Shown piece by piece: positions 1 through 12,484 of a stretch of 64,000 nt of DNA. Origin of the DNA: Mesostigma viride (lineage: Eukaryota > Streptophyta > Mesostigmatophyceae > Mesostigmatales > Mesostigmataceae); contig RPFO01000085.1 of NCBI GenBank assembly GCA_009746045.1, positions 250,001-314,000 of the forward strand, written 5' to 3'. Both the position numbers and the translations under genes were made by a program. The number at the start of each line of letters is the position of its first letter. The first letter of the stretch is position 1. The notes under the pieces are model-generated. The model had not been told where the DNA came from. It did not search any database and worked only from the letters and a program-made list of their open reading frames with translations.

Positions 1-1030
<1,030 letters not shown>

Positions 1031-1049
1031 ATGCCCGTTATCCAGCCGT

Positions 1050-1378
1050 TGCGCGATGGGTGCCCGCTGTCTTGAACGTGCGCGATGGGCGCCCGCTGTC
1101 TTGAACGTGTGCGATGGGCGCCCGCTGTTTTGAACGTGCGCGATGGGCGCCCGCTGTCTTGAACGTGCGCGATGGGCGCCCGCTGTCTTGAACGTGCGCG
1201 ATGGGTCTTGAACGTGGTGCGATGGGTGCCCGCTGTCTTGAACGTGCGCGATGGGCGCCCGCTGTCTTGAACGTGCGCGATGGGCGCCCGCTGTCTTGAA
1301 CGTGCGCGATGGGCGCCCGCTGTCTTGAACGTGCGCGATGGGTGCCCTGCTGCCTTGAACGTGCGCGATGGGTACCGG
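1050..1378. repeat. 29-bp minisatellite
   Basis: About ten to eleven copies of a 29-bp unit (start GATGGGCGCC, end AACGTGCGC) lie directly upstream of the acceptor site of a DUF2520 exon. Because 29 is not a multiple of three, the ORFs reading through it change phase, and I take it as intron sequence. Confidence 0.85.
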
Positions 1379-1387
1379 TGCTGCCAG

Positions 1388-2113
1388 GTGGCTTACCACG
1401 CATCCGCCGTGCTGGCATCCAACTACGTCACCGTGGTGCTGGACGCCGCCATGGCCACCGCCTCTTGTGCTGGCATCCCAGAGGCGAGCTATCTGCCTGC
1501 GCTGGCGCCCATGGTGCGGGCAGCGGTAGAGAACGCGCTGGCCATGGGGCCGCGACATGCGCTGTCGGGACCAATTGTGCGCGGGTGAGTGTCATCTCCG
1601 GTCAGGTTAGGTGCTTTGCCGTTGGGCCCTACTGGCCCTAGGGTGCTTGGCTTTGCTCCGCATCTTGCTAGCTAGCTAGGTCTCTGCTCGACTAGAAACT
1701 GTATTGTCGTAGTAGAGGAATAGGAGGATAGTATATGCGAGGCATGACGACCTCAGCCACGGATTCTGTGAATGTTATAGTGTCTTATGTATGGTAGCAT
1801 GCTTATGAGTAGTAAGCAAATAAGATATGCAACAGTGATATAGTCCAAACACTCGGTAATCTAATATTTTGTCACCGGTACTGTGGCACGTGATGCTCCT
1901 GTCTGATCGTGCTTATCTTCCAGGGATGTGAGCACGGTGGCCGCGCACGTGGCGGCGCTGGGCACACACGACCAAGGTCTCCAAGAGCTATACAAGGCCC
2001 TAGGGAAGTGGGCCGTGCGCATGGTATCACAGAAAGGGTCACTGGACGCATCTGCGATTGAGCGCCTTCACGCTGCACTGGGCGAGAATCATACGGGTCT
2101 GAAAAGTCAATAA
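1388..2113 (+). CDS. 3' part of a Rossmann-like/DUF2520 oxidoreductase gene (two exons)
   Basis: Two exons at 1388-1584 and 1924-2113 join in frame across a GTGAGT donor and a TTCCAG acceptor (intron 339 bases). The joined peptide begins VAYHASAVLASNY and contains LSGPIVRGD at the splice, then HVAALGTHDQGLQELY. This matches my knowledge of the C-terminal DUF2520 domain, which follows an NAD(P)-binding Rossmann domain in ketopantoate-reductase-like proteins (typical motifs YHAAAVFASN, GP-x-RGD and LY-x-x-L). The substrate is not known. The N-terminal Rossmann exons are not in the window and would lie left of base 1 or have been lost to the satellite. The stop is TAA at 2111. The call rests on motif recognition only. 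Confidence 0.72.
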
Positions 2114-2455
2114 TAATTCCCGGCAGGCGATAGCATTGTCCCTGGTCCCATAAACAACGGCTGATGCGCTCGGGTATTAGAATGTGGGCGAGGCTCGTGC
2201 AAGCTTTGATTTAGTTATGCGGGGATAACATTACCCTCATCTGATATATGGTTGTCAGAAGTACGTGTCGATCTTCCATATAGCACGTCTGGAGCTTACC
2301 TGGAGATGCTGATGGGTGCATGCTACAGATGTTATACAACTACATCCGTACGTATCACACGCAACTATGCTGGCAACATGAGGTAGTTCCTCAACTAACA
2401 TGGTAATCGATCTGATCTCCAGGTACGTTTAACGCCCTCTCAGATGTCCTACTTA
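2114..2455. other. Intergenic, nothing recognised
   Basis: AT-leaning spacer after the DUF2520 gene. I see no ORF with family character, no repeat array and no RNA gene here. Confidence 0.6.
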
Positions 2456-3640
2456 ATTAATTTACTAGCACGTAACTGCGTCGCGTGGGTGCCAATACAG
2501 AGTACACCGCCAGCTTGAGGTTTAAAAAGGGGGTCTGACCGATCCAGGGCTGTGATCTTAAATCGGACGTCAAATCCAGGGCTGAGAATCTTAAACATCA
2601 GCTGTGCACATACTCCCCCTCGTGTAACACTGGCCGCTACTTAGCAGCCTTTGCCTACTATTGGTGCCTACTTAAAAGATTAATTAATTAATTAATTAAT
2701 AGACACGTGACTGCGTCACGTGAGCAGAGAGTCCTCAGTGGGAGGGGAACATGGGATGGAATGGATGGGGTAAGCTATCTAGGTCCTAGTTACAGGGTTG
2801 TGGGCACCGCGGCCCGAATCGCTATGAATGCCATACGCGGGCACACGCGGAGCCCCCACAGACTTAATTGGGGGTGGTCTCCTTCATCACTATTTGCCAT
2901 CTATCCTTGCGTACCATCTGCCTTCATATTACAGACAAACCAGGAGGCTGCCCGGGTGTCGGAGCCCGTCACGTCTAGTGTAGCACATACTTAAAGATCA
3001 TTTCCCCCCAAACCAGTGCCCTGCGATCTAGCGTACGCCAGAAATTCCAAAATCCAGAGTCTCACGATCTTGAACCCGGGCTACTTACTCAAGCTGGTGG
3101 TGTACATGCAGAAACCTTCAACCCCTGTACATGTGCAATGAGGAGGGGGGGGGCGCCCCAGCTTCTCTCACTGACATGCACAACGGCGGGCAGGCCACAT
3201 GCAGAGCGCTCTCTCCACAGCAGGGTGCCGGGGCGCAACACTGTGGTGGGTGCAATACAACCATTAATTAATTATTTAATTAAGAACATAACTCGATCCG
3301 TTGGGAGTACGTGTAGCACATATCCCTGAGAAGGGGCATATGGCTTTTAATACATTCTGGGCTACTTCCTGCAAGGGTAGGGTGTAAGCTACACAAGCTC
3401 GGGGTGCACGAAGTGCACCTGCACCACTATGTGTTCCAGCAGCTAGGGTGCGGACATAGGGTGGAAGATTAATTAATTAATTAACAGACACGTGACTGCG
3501 TCACGTGATCATCAGTATACTCAGTGGGAGGGGAACATGGGATGGAATGGATGGTGTAAGCTATCTAGGTCCTAGTTACAGGGTTGTGGGCACCGCGGCC
3601 CGAATCGCTATGAATGCCATACGCGCGGTCAGGGTGGAAG
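2456..3640 (-). mobile_element. Cluster of non-LTR retrotransposon 3' ends, minus orientation
   Basis: Several 3' ends lie side by side, each marked by a TTAATTAA-type tail followed on the plus strand by the palindrome CACGTGACTGCGTCACGTG or a variant (2469-2487, 2704-2722, 3489-3507). The stretches 2723-2985 and 3508-3630 match the 3' region of the 20-24 kb element, including the end of its reverse-transcriptase ORF. A further tail at 3262-3285 belongs to a different family whose end is also seen at 6815-6862. All copies are severely 5'-truncated, the usual result of target-primed reverse transcription. Confidence 0.75.
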
Positions 3641-4240
3641 CCATACGCGGTTATAGGGTGGAAGATGATCCTGGCTAAACAATGGCTAGGGCATGGCATC
3701 TCAGCAGAGAGCAACTCTCTGCATGGGCAAAGCAGGACTAAGTTTAATGCTATGCGTCATCTGCCCAGGGTGGATTCCTTCATAGGCACACATGTACATG
3801 ACTTAATAATGCTAATTCATCATCTGGTGTGAAGCCGGCCATAATAGGCGTACATGCCACAAGGCCACGTTGGCTAAGCCTTACTATTCTACACTACTGC
3901 TTTAGTCCCCTACTAGGCTGGGGCTGCTGCGGACGCTGGGGCAGCGGGGGTCGCCTGACAGGGCTTGTGGCCGACGCAGATGGCCGCCCAGTACACGGGC
4001 TTTCCTGCTGCTGTCTGCCGGAGCTGGAGGTAGGTCGGCCATAGCTCCCGTCGCCGGCTTTGTTGCTGCGGCAGGGCCAAGTCGTCGTCCATGCAAAGTG
4101 TAGTGAGTCCTCTCGAGCCGCTTGCGGCGTCTGAGGAACGAAATTAGCTTGTCCGCCGGGTTCTCAAAGATGAGCAGCAGCGGAGGCGGTCCCGTGCACC
4201 GACCTTACTGCGCAAGCGGGGAAGGCGGAGGGCCTCCAGC
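3641..4240. other. Degenerate spacer between retroelement remnants
   Basis: No convincing coding sequence. Short ORFs here are low-complexity reading frames in GC-rich DNA. It may be decayed retroelement sequence, but I cannot align it to any other part of the window. Confidence 0.4.
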
Positions 4241-4246
4241 TTGAGC

Positions 4247-5710
4247 TCACCAATATCGAGGCACATGCGGCCAATTAAGGATTTCTTTCTGAAACGCTTG
4301 TGCAAGCTTTACGGAGTTCCGGCTCACCGTCCACCAGGTTGAAGTTCTTGACGATGACGTTAAGGCTGCGCTTGTCGAGCTCGGCCTCCTCGCGGAGGTC
4401 GAGCGTCTGCTGCTTGCATGAGCTGCGCTGCGACGGCGGAGGTGGTGGAGGCGGTGTGTTGCTTCAGCATGTCCGCCCAGGTCTGGGGAGGAGCATCGCC
4501 TACTGGGCCAGCAGGGGCTGGCTTGGCGGCGATGTCCTTCACCGCCTGGGCGGTGAGCTAGGCCGGCGATGTCGCGGGGCTGGGCGGTGATGGCGTCGGT
4601 GGTGGCCGGGGGTGGTGGCGGTGGAGGAGGCGGAGGAGGGTGGAGGTGGCGGTGGACTACATGGTGGAGAGGAGCTAGGGGGAGCTTGGCAGCCAGCGTG
4701 CTGCCCAATGCTGCCACATCCGCAGCGAGGGGGGCCACGTGCTGCTCAAGGGCCTCCTTAATTAAGGAGTGAGCGCATGGAGGCAATACAACTAATGATG
4801 CAGTACCGCAAGTTGGCTGACGCATAATAGCTTGTAAGGCGAGGTCGATCATGGGCTCAAGACGTTGGCTAAGGCGTTATAGCAAGTGGCCTCAATAATG
4901 AGCCATGGCTGAAAATGCCATCGCATAGAATCTAAAGAGCTATAGCTAAGTGGCCGCTATGCTGAGCTCAAATATGCTTTATGCCAAGACGTGCACTAAT
5001 GCGCCTAAGCTGTCCCGTTCCAATTGCCCCCATCCATTCAACTAGCTTGCTATATCCCGGGGGAGCCCCGCGGGGCTTCCACAGTTTGTTGTTGACATAA
5101 TGGTCAATCCTGCTAGGACACCGGCTGGGGGCTTCTCAGGGCTGCATGGACTTGTGGCGGATGAAGCTGCAGTTGGGCCTGACTGGTCGCAGCGTTGCTG
5201 CTGCTGGGCTGGCGTCAGGTCGTCGATCGTCCAGCGCGGTCCCGGCAGGGGGTGCGCACCAGCTTCTTGCGGCGAGAGAGGAACCGAACTCGGGCAGCGA
5301 TGTCGCTGAAGGTGAGGACGACTGGTGGGGGCCCAGCCTTGCCGGTCACGTGGATGGCTGGGGCAGGCGGTAGGCGCCCTGCTGCAGTGTCATACCTGGC
5401 AGCTCCATGCGCGCTAAGAGCTGGTTCCTGCGCTCGTCGAGAAGAGATTCTGGGGTCTCCCCCGGCTCCTGTCGAAGCGCCTGAGGCCTCTGACCCGGCA
5501 GCGGCAGTGGTTGATCGCGGTCAATCAGTACGTGGCCTCGCAGCGCGTGTCTTCCAGTGTAGCTTGCGGTGGTAGTAGATCGGTTGCCTGGCTCTTGAGC
5601 AGGTCTGCCCAGAATGCGCGAGTCAAGGGACCCCTGGTCCAACAGGAGGAAAAAGTACTTGAACTTAGGACTTCTGTTTTTTGCAAAACTTAGCCGTTCC
5701 CGGGAGAACA
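4247..5710 (-). pseudogene. LINE ORF1-like (RRM-type) relic, minus strand
   Basis: The reverse strand holds broken pieces of an ORF1-like protein. One piece (about 4560-4240) reads AELDKRSLNVIVKNF, resembling the NVVI-x-GLPE type core of non-LTR ORF1 RRM domains. Another (about 5235-5040) matches the plus-strand copy at 59160-59345 nearly word for word at DNA level, including DDLTPAQQQQR and the GTCAACAA-AAACTGTGGAAGCCCC segment. A poly-proline tract (about 4610-4640, GGTGGC repeats) sits between. Stops and frame changes make it non-functional. Its orientation fits the minus-strand tails at 2.4-3.5 kb. Confidence 0.6.
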
Positions 5711-5799
5711 CAAGTGTACAACATGGACAACCGTATGTTGCGGGACGGAGAAGACAACTAGTGGAGAACTTGAATCGGTGTAAAACTGGCTTTTAGCTT

Positions 5800-6205
5800 C
5801 AAGCTTCAAAACTTCGCGCAGGGCGGGGGCACTGTGGGGGCTGAGATTAAATAAGAGGTACCTTGAAATTAAATAGGAGGCGTGCCTCCATAAAGATATA
5901 TTTTGGGATGAGAGTTTCTTTTGGCGTTAATTTGTAGTATCGTACGACAACATGTGACGGAAAGTACTGAAGTTGCGGTACGTTCAGAAAAGGGCTCGGG
6001 TACACGACGCGGCGCGACGTTGAACAATGGCTCGCAGAAAAGGAACCTAGGCGACTATTTGGCGCCGCGTCGGTCGTGACGTTGTTTACTTCGTTGGATC
6101 TGCATCTACGGCGTTCGTGGGTTTTTTCGAAACCCGGTCGATGATACTTAACGGAGAAGTCGGGTGAATGACCCTTTTTTGACAAATCCGTGAAAATGTA
6201 AAAAA
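5800..6205. other. Spacer before the 7-bp satellite
   Basis: No gene recognised. The minus-strand ORF that crosses it gains its length mainly from the satellite. Confidence 0.45.
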
Positions 6206-6455
6206 GGTTGAAGCTTGAAGCTTGAAGCTTGAAGCTTGAAGCTTGAAGCTTGAAGCTTGAAGCTTGAAGCTTGAAGCTTGAAGCTTGAAGCTTGAAGCTT
6301 GAAGCTTGAAGCTTGAAGCTTGAAGCTTGAAGCTTGAAGCTTGAAGCTTGAAGCTTGAAGCTTGAAGCTTGAAGCTTGAAGCTTGAACTGCTTGAAGCTT
6401 GAAGCTTGAAGCTTGAAGCTTGAAGCTTGAATTGCTTGAAGCTTGAAGCTTGAAG
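6206..6455. repeat. 7-bp satellite (GAAGCTT)n
   Basis: About 35 head-to-tail copies of TTGAAGC with two interruptions (near 6388 and 6430). The unit contains a HindIII-type AAGCTT palindrome. A 7-bp period keeps all frames open as repeating SFKLQAS-type peptides, so the ORFs over it are artefacts. Confidence 0.95.
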
Positions 6456-6814
6456 CTCGAAGGTCATTTCGAGGCAATCGGAGAACTTGAATAGGTACGT
6501 AAAACCGTCAGGTAAGTTAACCTTGACGGGGTAGCGCACAACCTTTTAGATATGACACCAGGCTGTTAGCCGTCATGACTGGAATTGGTCAAGCCGCGCG
6601 CCCATGCAATCCTGAAAACTCAGCCGTAGGATCGCGTAAGTAAAAGATGGGTAATAATGTAGGAGTTGAAATTGCGTAGTAGAAATGCGTCCTGTCGCGT
6701 CACTGGCTGGCGATCCTCCGATCTCACGAAAACAGTGGCACGGCGCCAGCGAGTCCATAGTTCCAAACATCTTTTTTAGACACTTGCATGCACTGTACTT
6801 CACCTTCTCCGGGC

Positions 6815-6862
6815 TATGTGCTACATATACTCCCAACGGAGTTATGTTCCTAATTAATTAAT
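6815..6862 (+). mobile_element. Retroelement 3' end (second family) with TTAA tail
   Basis: GTGCTACATATACTCCCAAC followed by GGAGTTATGTTCCTAATTAATTAATG matches, in reverse, the sequence at about 3270-3320. It marks the 3' end of a family other than the CACGTG-palindrome one. Confidence 0.5.
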
Positions 6863-7610
6863 GCACTGTACTCTGGGAAGTAGGGCTTTTTGCCGTAGGG
6901 CATATGCTTGGGACTTAGAATCTTGCATGAGGTAGGTAAGTTAGTAAAAAATAAGCCTGTAAGTCCGAAAAAAGGCGGACAGGAGGTTAAAAAAGGCGCG
7001 GGTTGGGCGGCGATGATGGCCGTTCGCTGTCCTACTTTAATTTAAATGATCGATCATATTCACATCACGGATCGATGTACGTGCAGAGCCCTGCATGCCA
7101 TAAATGTCCGGCATGCACAGGCGCGCTGGAGACATGCTTTTGTACGTTTGCATCTAGCCGAAGAACAAAACCGCATGGTATTAAAATATCGATAATTACG
7201 TGTTCGAGTAAATTCTGATTTGGCACGCCGCAAAGGTGAAAACCATTTGCGTTCAGTGCCGGTCCGCGGAAAACGCGGGAAACGCGATCTGCAAATGAAT
7301 CCGACCGGAATCGAACTGGGGACCTCTCGCACCAACTTTCGCTGACTATAGGACGGACGTCTCTGGATCCTAGGGCATCGCCAACTTACACCTAGTACAG
7401 TCATCCGCAAAAGTTCTCCTTTCCGGGGAGTGAAGCAAGCCTTTCAGATTTGGTACTAGATAAATCATTCGAGATCTGTGTGTGTAGGAGTACTACACAC
7501 GTGTCTGCACGCTAGACTTCGAGTAAATACATATATCAATATATGTATTTTATTACTACATGTAATTACCCTGCATGCATAAGTGACGTGTATTGATACA
7601 CGTACACCTA
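6863..7610. other. Intergenic with a tRNA-like remnant
   Basis: Mostly unremarkable AT-rich spacer downstream of the minus-strand GT29 gene. On the minus strand at about 7298-7360 there is a box-B-like GTTCGATTCC, an A-box-like stretch and a 6-of-7 paired acceptor-like stem (TCCGTCC with GGTCGGA). The element is only about 58 bases long and lacks an anticodon arm. Confidence 0.35.
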
Positions 7611-7615
7611 TCTAC

Positions 7616-10600
7616 CTAGACAGCTACCTTCTTATGAGACAATCTGCGTTCCCCATTTACTTCTGGTTCTGCCCCCTGCGTGGCCTGCGCCCTCTTGTCT
7701 CTGATTGCTGGGAGGGTCTGCGCATTTAAGATCTTGATATAACCAGCATCACTCAAAGACGGGAGAATGTTTGTCTCCTGCACGTACTGGTCCAGCACGA
7801 GGGGTGCCGTTTGCAAGTGCCCAGCCTTGTACTCCAAGATGTGATAAAGGCTAGGGTGCATGGCGCGGGGCCCACCAACGTCAAATCCCACCACTGTCGG
7901 CTTGACGCCAGCGATCATGAGCATGAATATGGTTGTCAGCCCACTCCGCAAGTTGACATCCTTATTATGAATCCTGCGGAGCAAGCGCGTCTTTGGCTGC
8001 ATCATGTTGCGCTGCCACAGCCAGTAGTTGAGCACCCGGTGGGAGTGCGCGCGGAGGGACACCTTCCTAAACGGGACATCTTCCAGCTTGTTGCTGCCGT
8101 CCTTGTTTAAACCTGCAACGCGCAAGAGGCCCTGAGGAAAAGGGAGTACCCCAAGTATCAACCGGACTTTGTTCCCCATTCGATGCCGCATGGCCCTCAG
8201 CTGCTCATCGGTGCAGCACTTGCCCTCCCAGCAGCCGCACACCGTGTTGTAGTCGCCCATGACCCACATGTCTCGTTTATGCCCCACCCGGTCTGCCAGC
8301 TGTTCGAAATACTTTGAATTAAAGCGCACCACGGTGCCAAACGTGTCGATGACATCTCCCGTGTCCCTGGGTAGGTCCTCCACACCCCCACTGTTGCCCA
8401 CCACAATCACGTCCTCCTTGTCATCCCCAACCCCCGCCAAATCCACGGCCTCCTGCGCTGCCGCCACCACTTGGTTCAGCTGACCTTGAGCCATCAACGC
8501 GGTGTGTAGCATGGCCTGCAGCAGCACGGGTGACAGGGCTGTCACATTTTTAATCGGGGCACAAATGCAGCCGCCCAGGCTCTTCGTGGCATCCGATTCC
8601 CTCTCGTCCCTTGCCTGCGCCGCGCGTACCTGCGCCAATTGCTCTGCGAATTCCCTCAGACTTGCAAACTCACTGGCGCCATAGCTGCTGCCACGGCGCA
8701 CCCAGGCAGGGTCCACCAGGTCCAGCCAGCTCATGTCGTTGGCCATGGCGTGCGCATCTGCGCACAATAGACAAGCAAGTAGAAGGCATCAAGAAGCCAG
8801 GGAAATTGAACACCGGGAGCTGGCTGATCAACCATGAACAAAACATCAGGTGAGGTGAGCATACTTCTGCATGTCCACAAATGGCACACTGGCTTTATGG
8901 ATTAGGAGACATACAACTGAGAGTCATATACAACCAGGGAAAACACTGGCTTTATGGGTTAGGAGACATAAAACAGAGAGTCATATACAACCAGGGAAAC
9001 CACTGGCTTTATGGGTTAGGAGACATAAAACAGAGAGTCATATACAACCAGGGAAAACACTGGCTTTATGGGTTAGGAGACATAATACAGAGAGTCATAT
9101 ACAACCAGAGAAAACACTGGCTTTATGGGTTAGGAGACATAAAAGAGAGAGTCATATACAACCAGGGAAAACACTGGCTTTTATGGATTAGGAGACATAA
9201 AACAGGGAGTCATATATCTGCTGTCTCCTTGGTAGACAACGAGGGAAAAGTAGGGAGGCATGGCTGCAAGTGATGGAGTCGCTCAACAGGGCATTCCCGT
9301 TCCTAAACGCCAGAGACTGGGGCATCGACGCATGCGGCATGTGGGGTCGCATCCCCTGCCTGTAGCGCAAACCCAATGCCCTGTCTCGCCGCACCAACGG
9401 TCGGTGCAGTGATAACACATGTGTGATCGCCGCAGAGCAGCCGCCATCGACCCCGGCCCCCGGCTGGCTGCCCCCTGCCCCCGGCGCTGCTGAAACCGTC
9501 GCTCACGCATCCCACGTATGGAAATGCTCCCTGCGACACGCACTGCAGCCGTCACGTCAACCCTCGTTGCAGCACTCACAGCAAGCTTGGACCAGGTTAC
9601 CTTCCGCGACTGCGTCCCGGGGTACCAGTTAAGGCCGTCGTGGACCACGCACTCCACGGCAACCGTTCACTGTAGCCCTCGTCGACTCCACGGCAACCGT
9701 TCACTGTAGCCCTCGTTGCTTAAAATGATAATAAACTGTACAGGTCTTGAATACTCCACAGCAGCCACTCACTGCAGACCTCACTGCAACATCTGGTTTG
9801 GTTCCATGCGACATGCCAACCACTCACCGCAGCCGAGTGCGTCCTCTGCGTCACCCCGCAACTGTTCTATCTCCCTGCAGCCCTCTCTGGGGGGGCACCC
9901 GACACGGTTAATCGCCTCGACCATTGGCGCCCACACGCTGACGTAAACCGAGCAGTCGCCCGCCCAGCCCACCTCGGCGATGCGTGCCAGGTCCGCCGCG
10001 GAGACCGCCAGCCTGGCGTCCTGGTCGCTCGCTCCCTGGACCAAGCTGGCGCCCCTCTTCCGATAGTTGCTGTAGGGAATCACCAGGTAGCGGTCGTCCG
10101 GCGACATGCTGGCCACCGCCTCTGCTGGGGAGGCCTCTACCACAGGTGCTTGGCCATGGGGATCACCCTCGGGCCAGCTGGCATCATCGGGCAGTGGCAT
10201 GAAGGTCCCCCCCTCGAGCATCACTCCGGAGTACTGCCGTTCGTGGACATGGGGGACCTCCTCCGACCCATATTTCATGGGATCAGCAGCGATAAAAAAG
10301 TTCACCTGCTTGTGGCCCGTGGACCGTAGCGGCAGTCGCACGAAGCACCTGCTGCGTGACAGGGTCTCCTGGTAGGCGCCAGCAGGCGAAAGAGGACAGT
10401 GCATATGTCATCGTTGTTTGGGTGTCAGGCGTACAGTAGCGTTTAGGAGGAGCTGGGGGGGCGGAGGGGTGAAGGGTGAGTCAGAGTCATCAAATGTCGG
10501 ACTAGATATGGATGGGCAGGATGGAAATATTGGCAGTGCCTGGTTCGAGCTGTGATTCCATAAGAAAAACTGGATCAAGGTAGTTGCTGAAAAGCTGATT

Positions 10601-12484
10601 ATGGGGGTTTTCTCACGTAAGAAATTAACTGGGGCTACATATTCTAGGAGCTGGTCAAGGGGATTCTCCGGATGAACTTAAATTAAGTCACACGACTGCG
10701 TCACCTAGGTATTTATGAAAGGATCCCAAACCCGAGATCGCATTGGTCATGGCTAATCTCCAAAAAAACACTGGTCAGAAGTATAGTATTATTCAATGCT
10801 GTTTGAATATATTACTCCAATCAAAACATTCAGGTCGTTTCAAACTGAATACAGCAATTCTCAAATTAAGCGTTGTTCTCACACAGGGGTTGATCTCAAG
10901 AAACTAAGCCGCTTAAATCTATTTCCAAGAACCCAAGAAACTAAGCCGCTTAAATCTATTTCCAAGAACCCAAGTCAGCTAAGATGCGACCCCCAAAAAG
11001 TCATCCAGGCTGTTACAAGAAGAAACTGGTTCAAGCTGAAAAAAAAAAAAGAAGACCAAAACCCGCTTGGTGGTGTAACGAGTCCACCCTAGCTACTGCA
11101 GGTTCCCATGAGGCATGTCAGCATTCACTGTACAAGGGTACTTCCTTAGGCGGCAAACAGCATCGTACAAAGGATAGGCTAGTTTCTCGCCCCCTCTTGC
11201 TGTCCTTGTGCAGGCATCAATGCGGGCTATTAGAACCACGAGCTTGGGCAGGTGGCGCACCCGATTGCGCCATCACGACGCGGAGCTATCTCGTGTGGAC
11301 AAAAGGCATTAGAGCGGCTTATTAGAAAAGATACGCAATGTCAGTGGATGGGTCATCCAGGCTCACCTGCAGCGAACAGCAACAAACAGCATGAGCTTGC
11401 ATGCCGCCCCGTACCTGCATGAGCCCAGCCAGAGGGAGGCCAGCCGCCTTCCTTCCCAACTATAACTGGCAATGCACTGTAACAGCACAGATGCAAATAG
11501 GGGATGCGCTCCAGTTTATCAAGCAGTCACTAAACACTTGCCTCTTCTGCCAGCAGCTCAAGCAGCATTAAAACATGGAAAACGTTCCTAAGAAGGTAAT
11601 GGCGCACCTCGATGCCACGGACCCACCTCGATGCTGCTGCCGTTCCCCGTCTCCTGCCACGCGGCTTCCAGCTCGGCCAAGCAGGTGCAGGAGAGGTGCA
11701 CGCCAAGCGCTTGCGTGGCGGTGGCCAGGTGGCGCGTGGGCAACCCGCCCGGGTGGCCCGCGTAGCGCTCGCAGTGAGGGACGCCGTAACGCTCGCACTG
11801 CCGGCCGTGGAAGCCAAAATGGCACAGGCAGCGCTGCGTTAAGGGGACGCAGTTGCCGTGGGGGCCGCAGTCGATGCAAGGAAGGGGGGCATCCTCGACC
11901 TCAGCTGCCACCAGGGCGCCACCTGTGCTACCATGTGCGCTGGCGGATTGATGCTCCTTGGCCAACGCAGCTTCTCGCAGCGCCAGCCTCACCCGCAGCC
12001 GCTTGTCCGTGTCTGTCTCCCTGCCGTACCCATGGCACGGGCCATCCGTGCACGCGCCCTCACCTGAATGGCTGCCCGGGTTATTGCTGGCATCCGTTCT
12101 CCCCTCCATAGTACCGCTATCCGATGTCAACTCATCCTCAATACTGGCATCCAACGCCAGCTTGCCGTCGCCCCCCTCTGCCATCAGGCGCCGCTCGTGG
12201 TGAGCTGGAGGCGGGTGGGTCATCAACCGCCGTGGTTTGGCCCCAACTTGGGCGCGCGCCAGGTCGCTTGCTGCATCGGCAAGGGCTGACAAGTCACTAG
12301 CATGCGTGCCCACATGCGCAGTAACTCCCCCCTCCCGCTGGCTGTCGCCGCGCGCATCTGCCCAGGCAAGCAGCGTGAGGACCAGGCAAACAAACACCAG
12401 CGCCAACGCGCCCCCACGGTAGCTACTGCGCGCCATCACAACCGCCACTGTGGGCAATGCGGGGGGAAGGGGGGCGGCTATCAT
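7616..12484 (-). CDS. EGF-GT29 sialyltransferase-like protein, copy A (three exons)
   Basis: Exons 12484-11627, 10368-9828 and 8757-7616 join in phase (0, then 1) to an 846-residue frame; a second Met at 12436 precedes the hydrophobic segment and may be the true start. Exon 1 encodes a signal anchor (ALALVFVCLVLTLLAW), a hydrophilic stem and an EGF-like domain (CIDCGPHGNCVPLTQRCLC). Exon 3 carries the GT29 signatures: an L-motif-like VIVVGNSGG with VVRFN about 25 residues on, an S-motif-like LRSGLTTIF ending VVGFDVGG, and a later His/Glu-containing segment (HPSLYHILE). The family transfers sialic-acid-type sugars from CMP donors in the Golgi lumen; the acceptor here is unknown. All three exons have counterparts in copy B. 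Introns hold minisatellites. The L and S motifs are clear, the sugar specificity is not. Confidence 0.85.
8870..9215. repeat. 58-bp minisatellite in intron 2 of GT29 copy A
   Basis: Six near-identical units of about 58 bp (each with CTTTATGGGTTAGGAGACAT and GAGTCATATACAACCAGGG). They lie between exon 3 and exon 2 of the minus-strand gene, so they are intronic. Confidence 0.9.
9216..9827. other. Remainder of intron 2, GT29 copy A
   Basis: Contains imperfect repeats around CACGGCAACCGTTCACTGTA (about 9655-9715) and related CACTGCAG motifs. No exon is recognised. Confidence 0.5.
10369..11626. other. Intron 1 of GT29 copy A
   Basis: Holds a degenerate retroelement 3' tail near 10675-10712 (AATTAAG then CACGACTGCGTCAC), a tandem duplication of about 37 bp at 10896-10971 and an A-run at 11040. 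No coding exon is recognised. Confidence 0.5.

Noticed and set aside
5847-6539. 230-residue ORF with repeated SFKLQAS
   Set aside because: It is produced by the 7-bp GAAGCTT satellite.
8870-9215. CRISPR-like array
   Set aside because: The 58-bp units are uniform from end to end with no unique spacers, and lie in a eukaryotic intron; it is a minisatellite.
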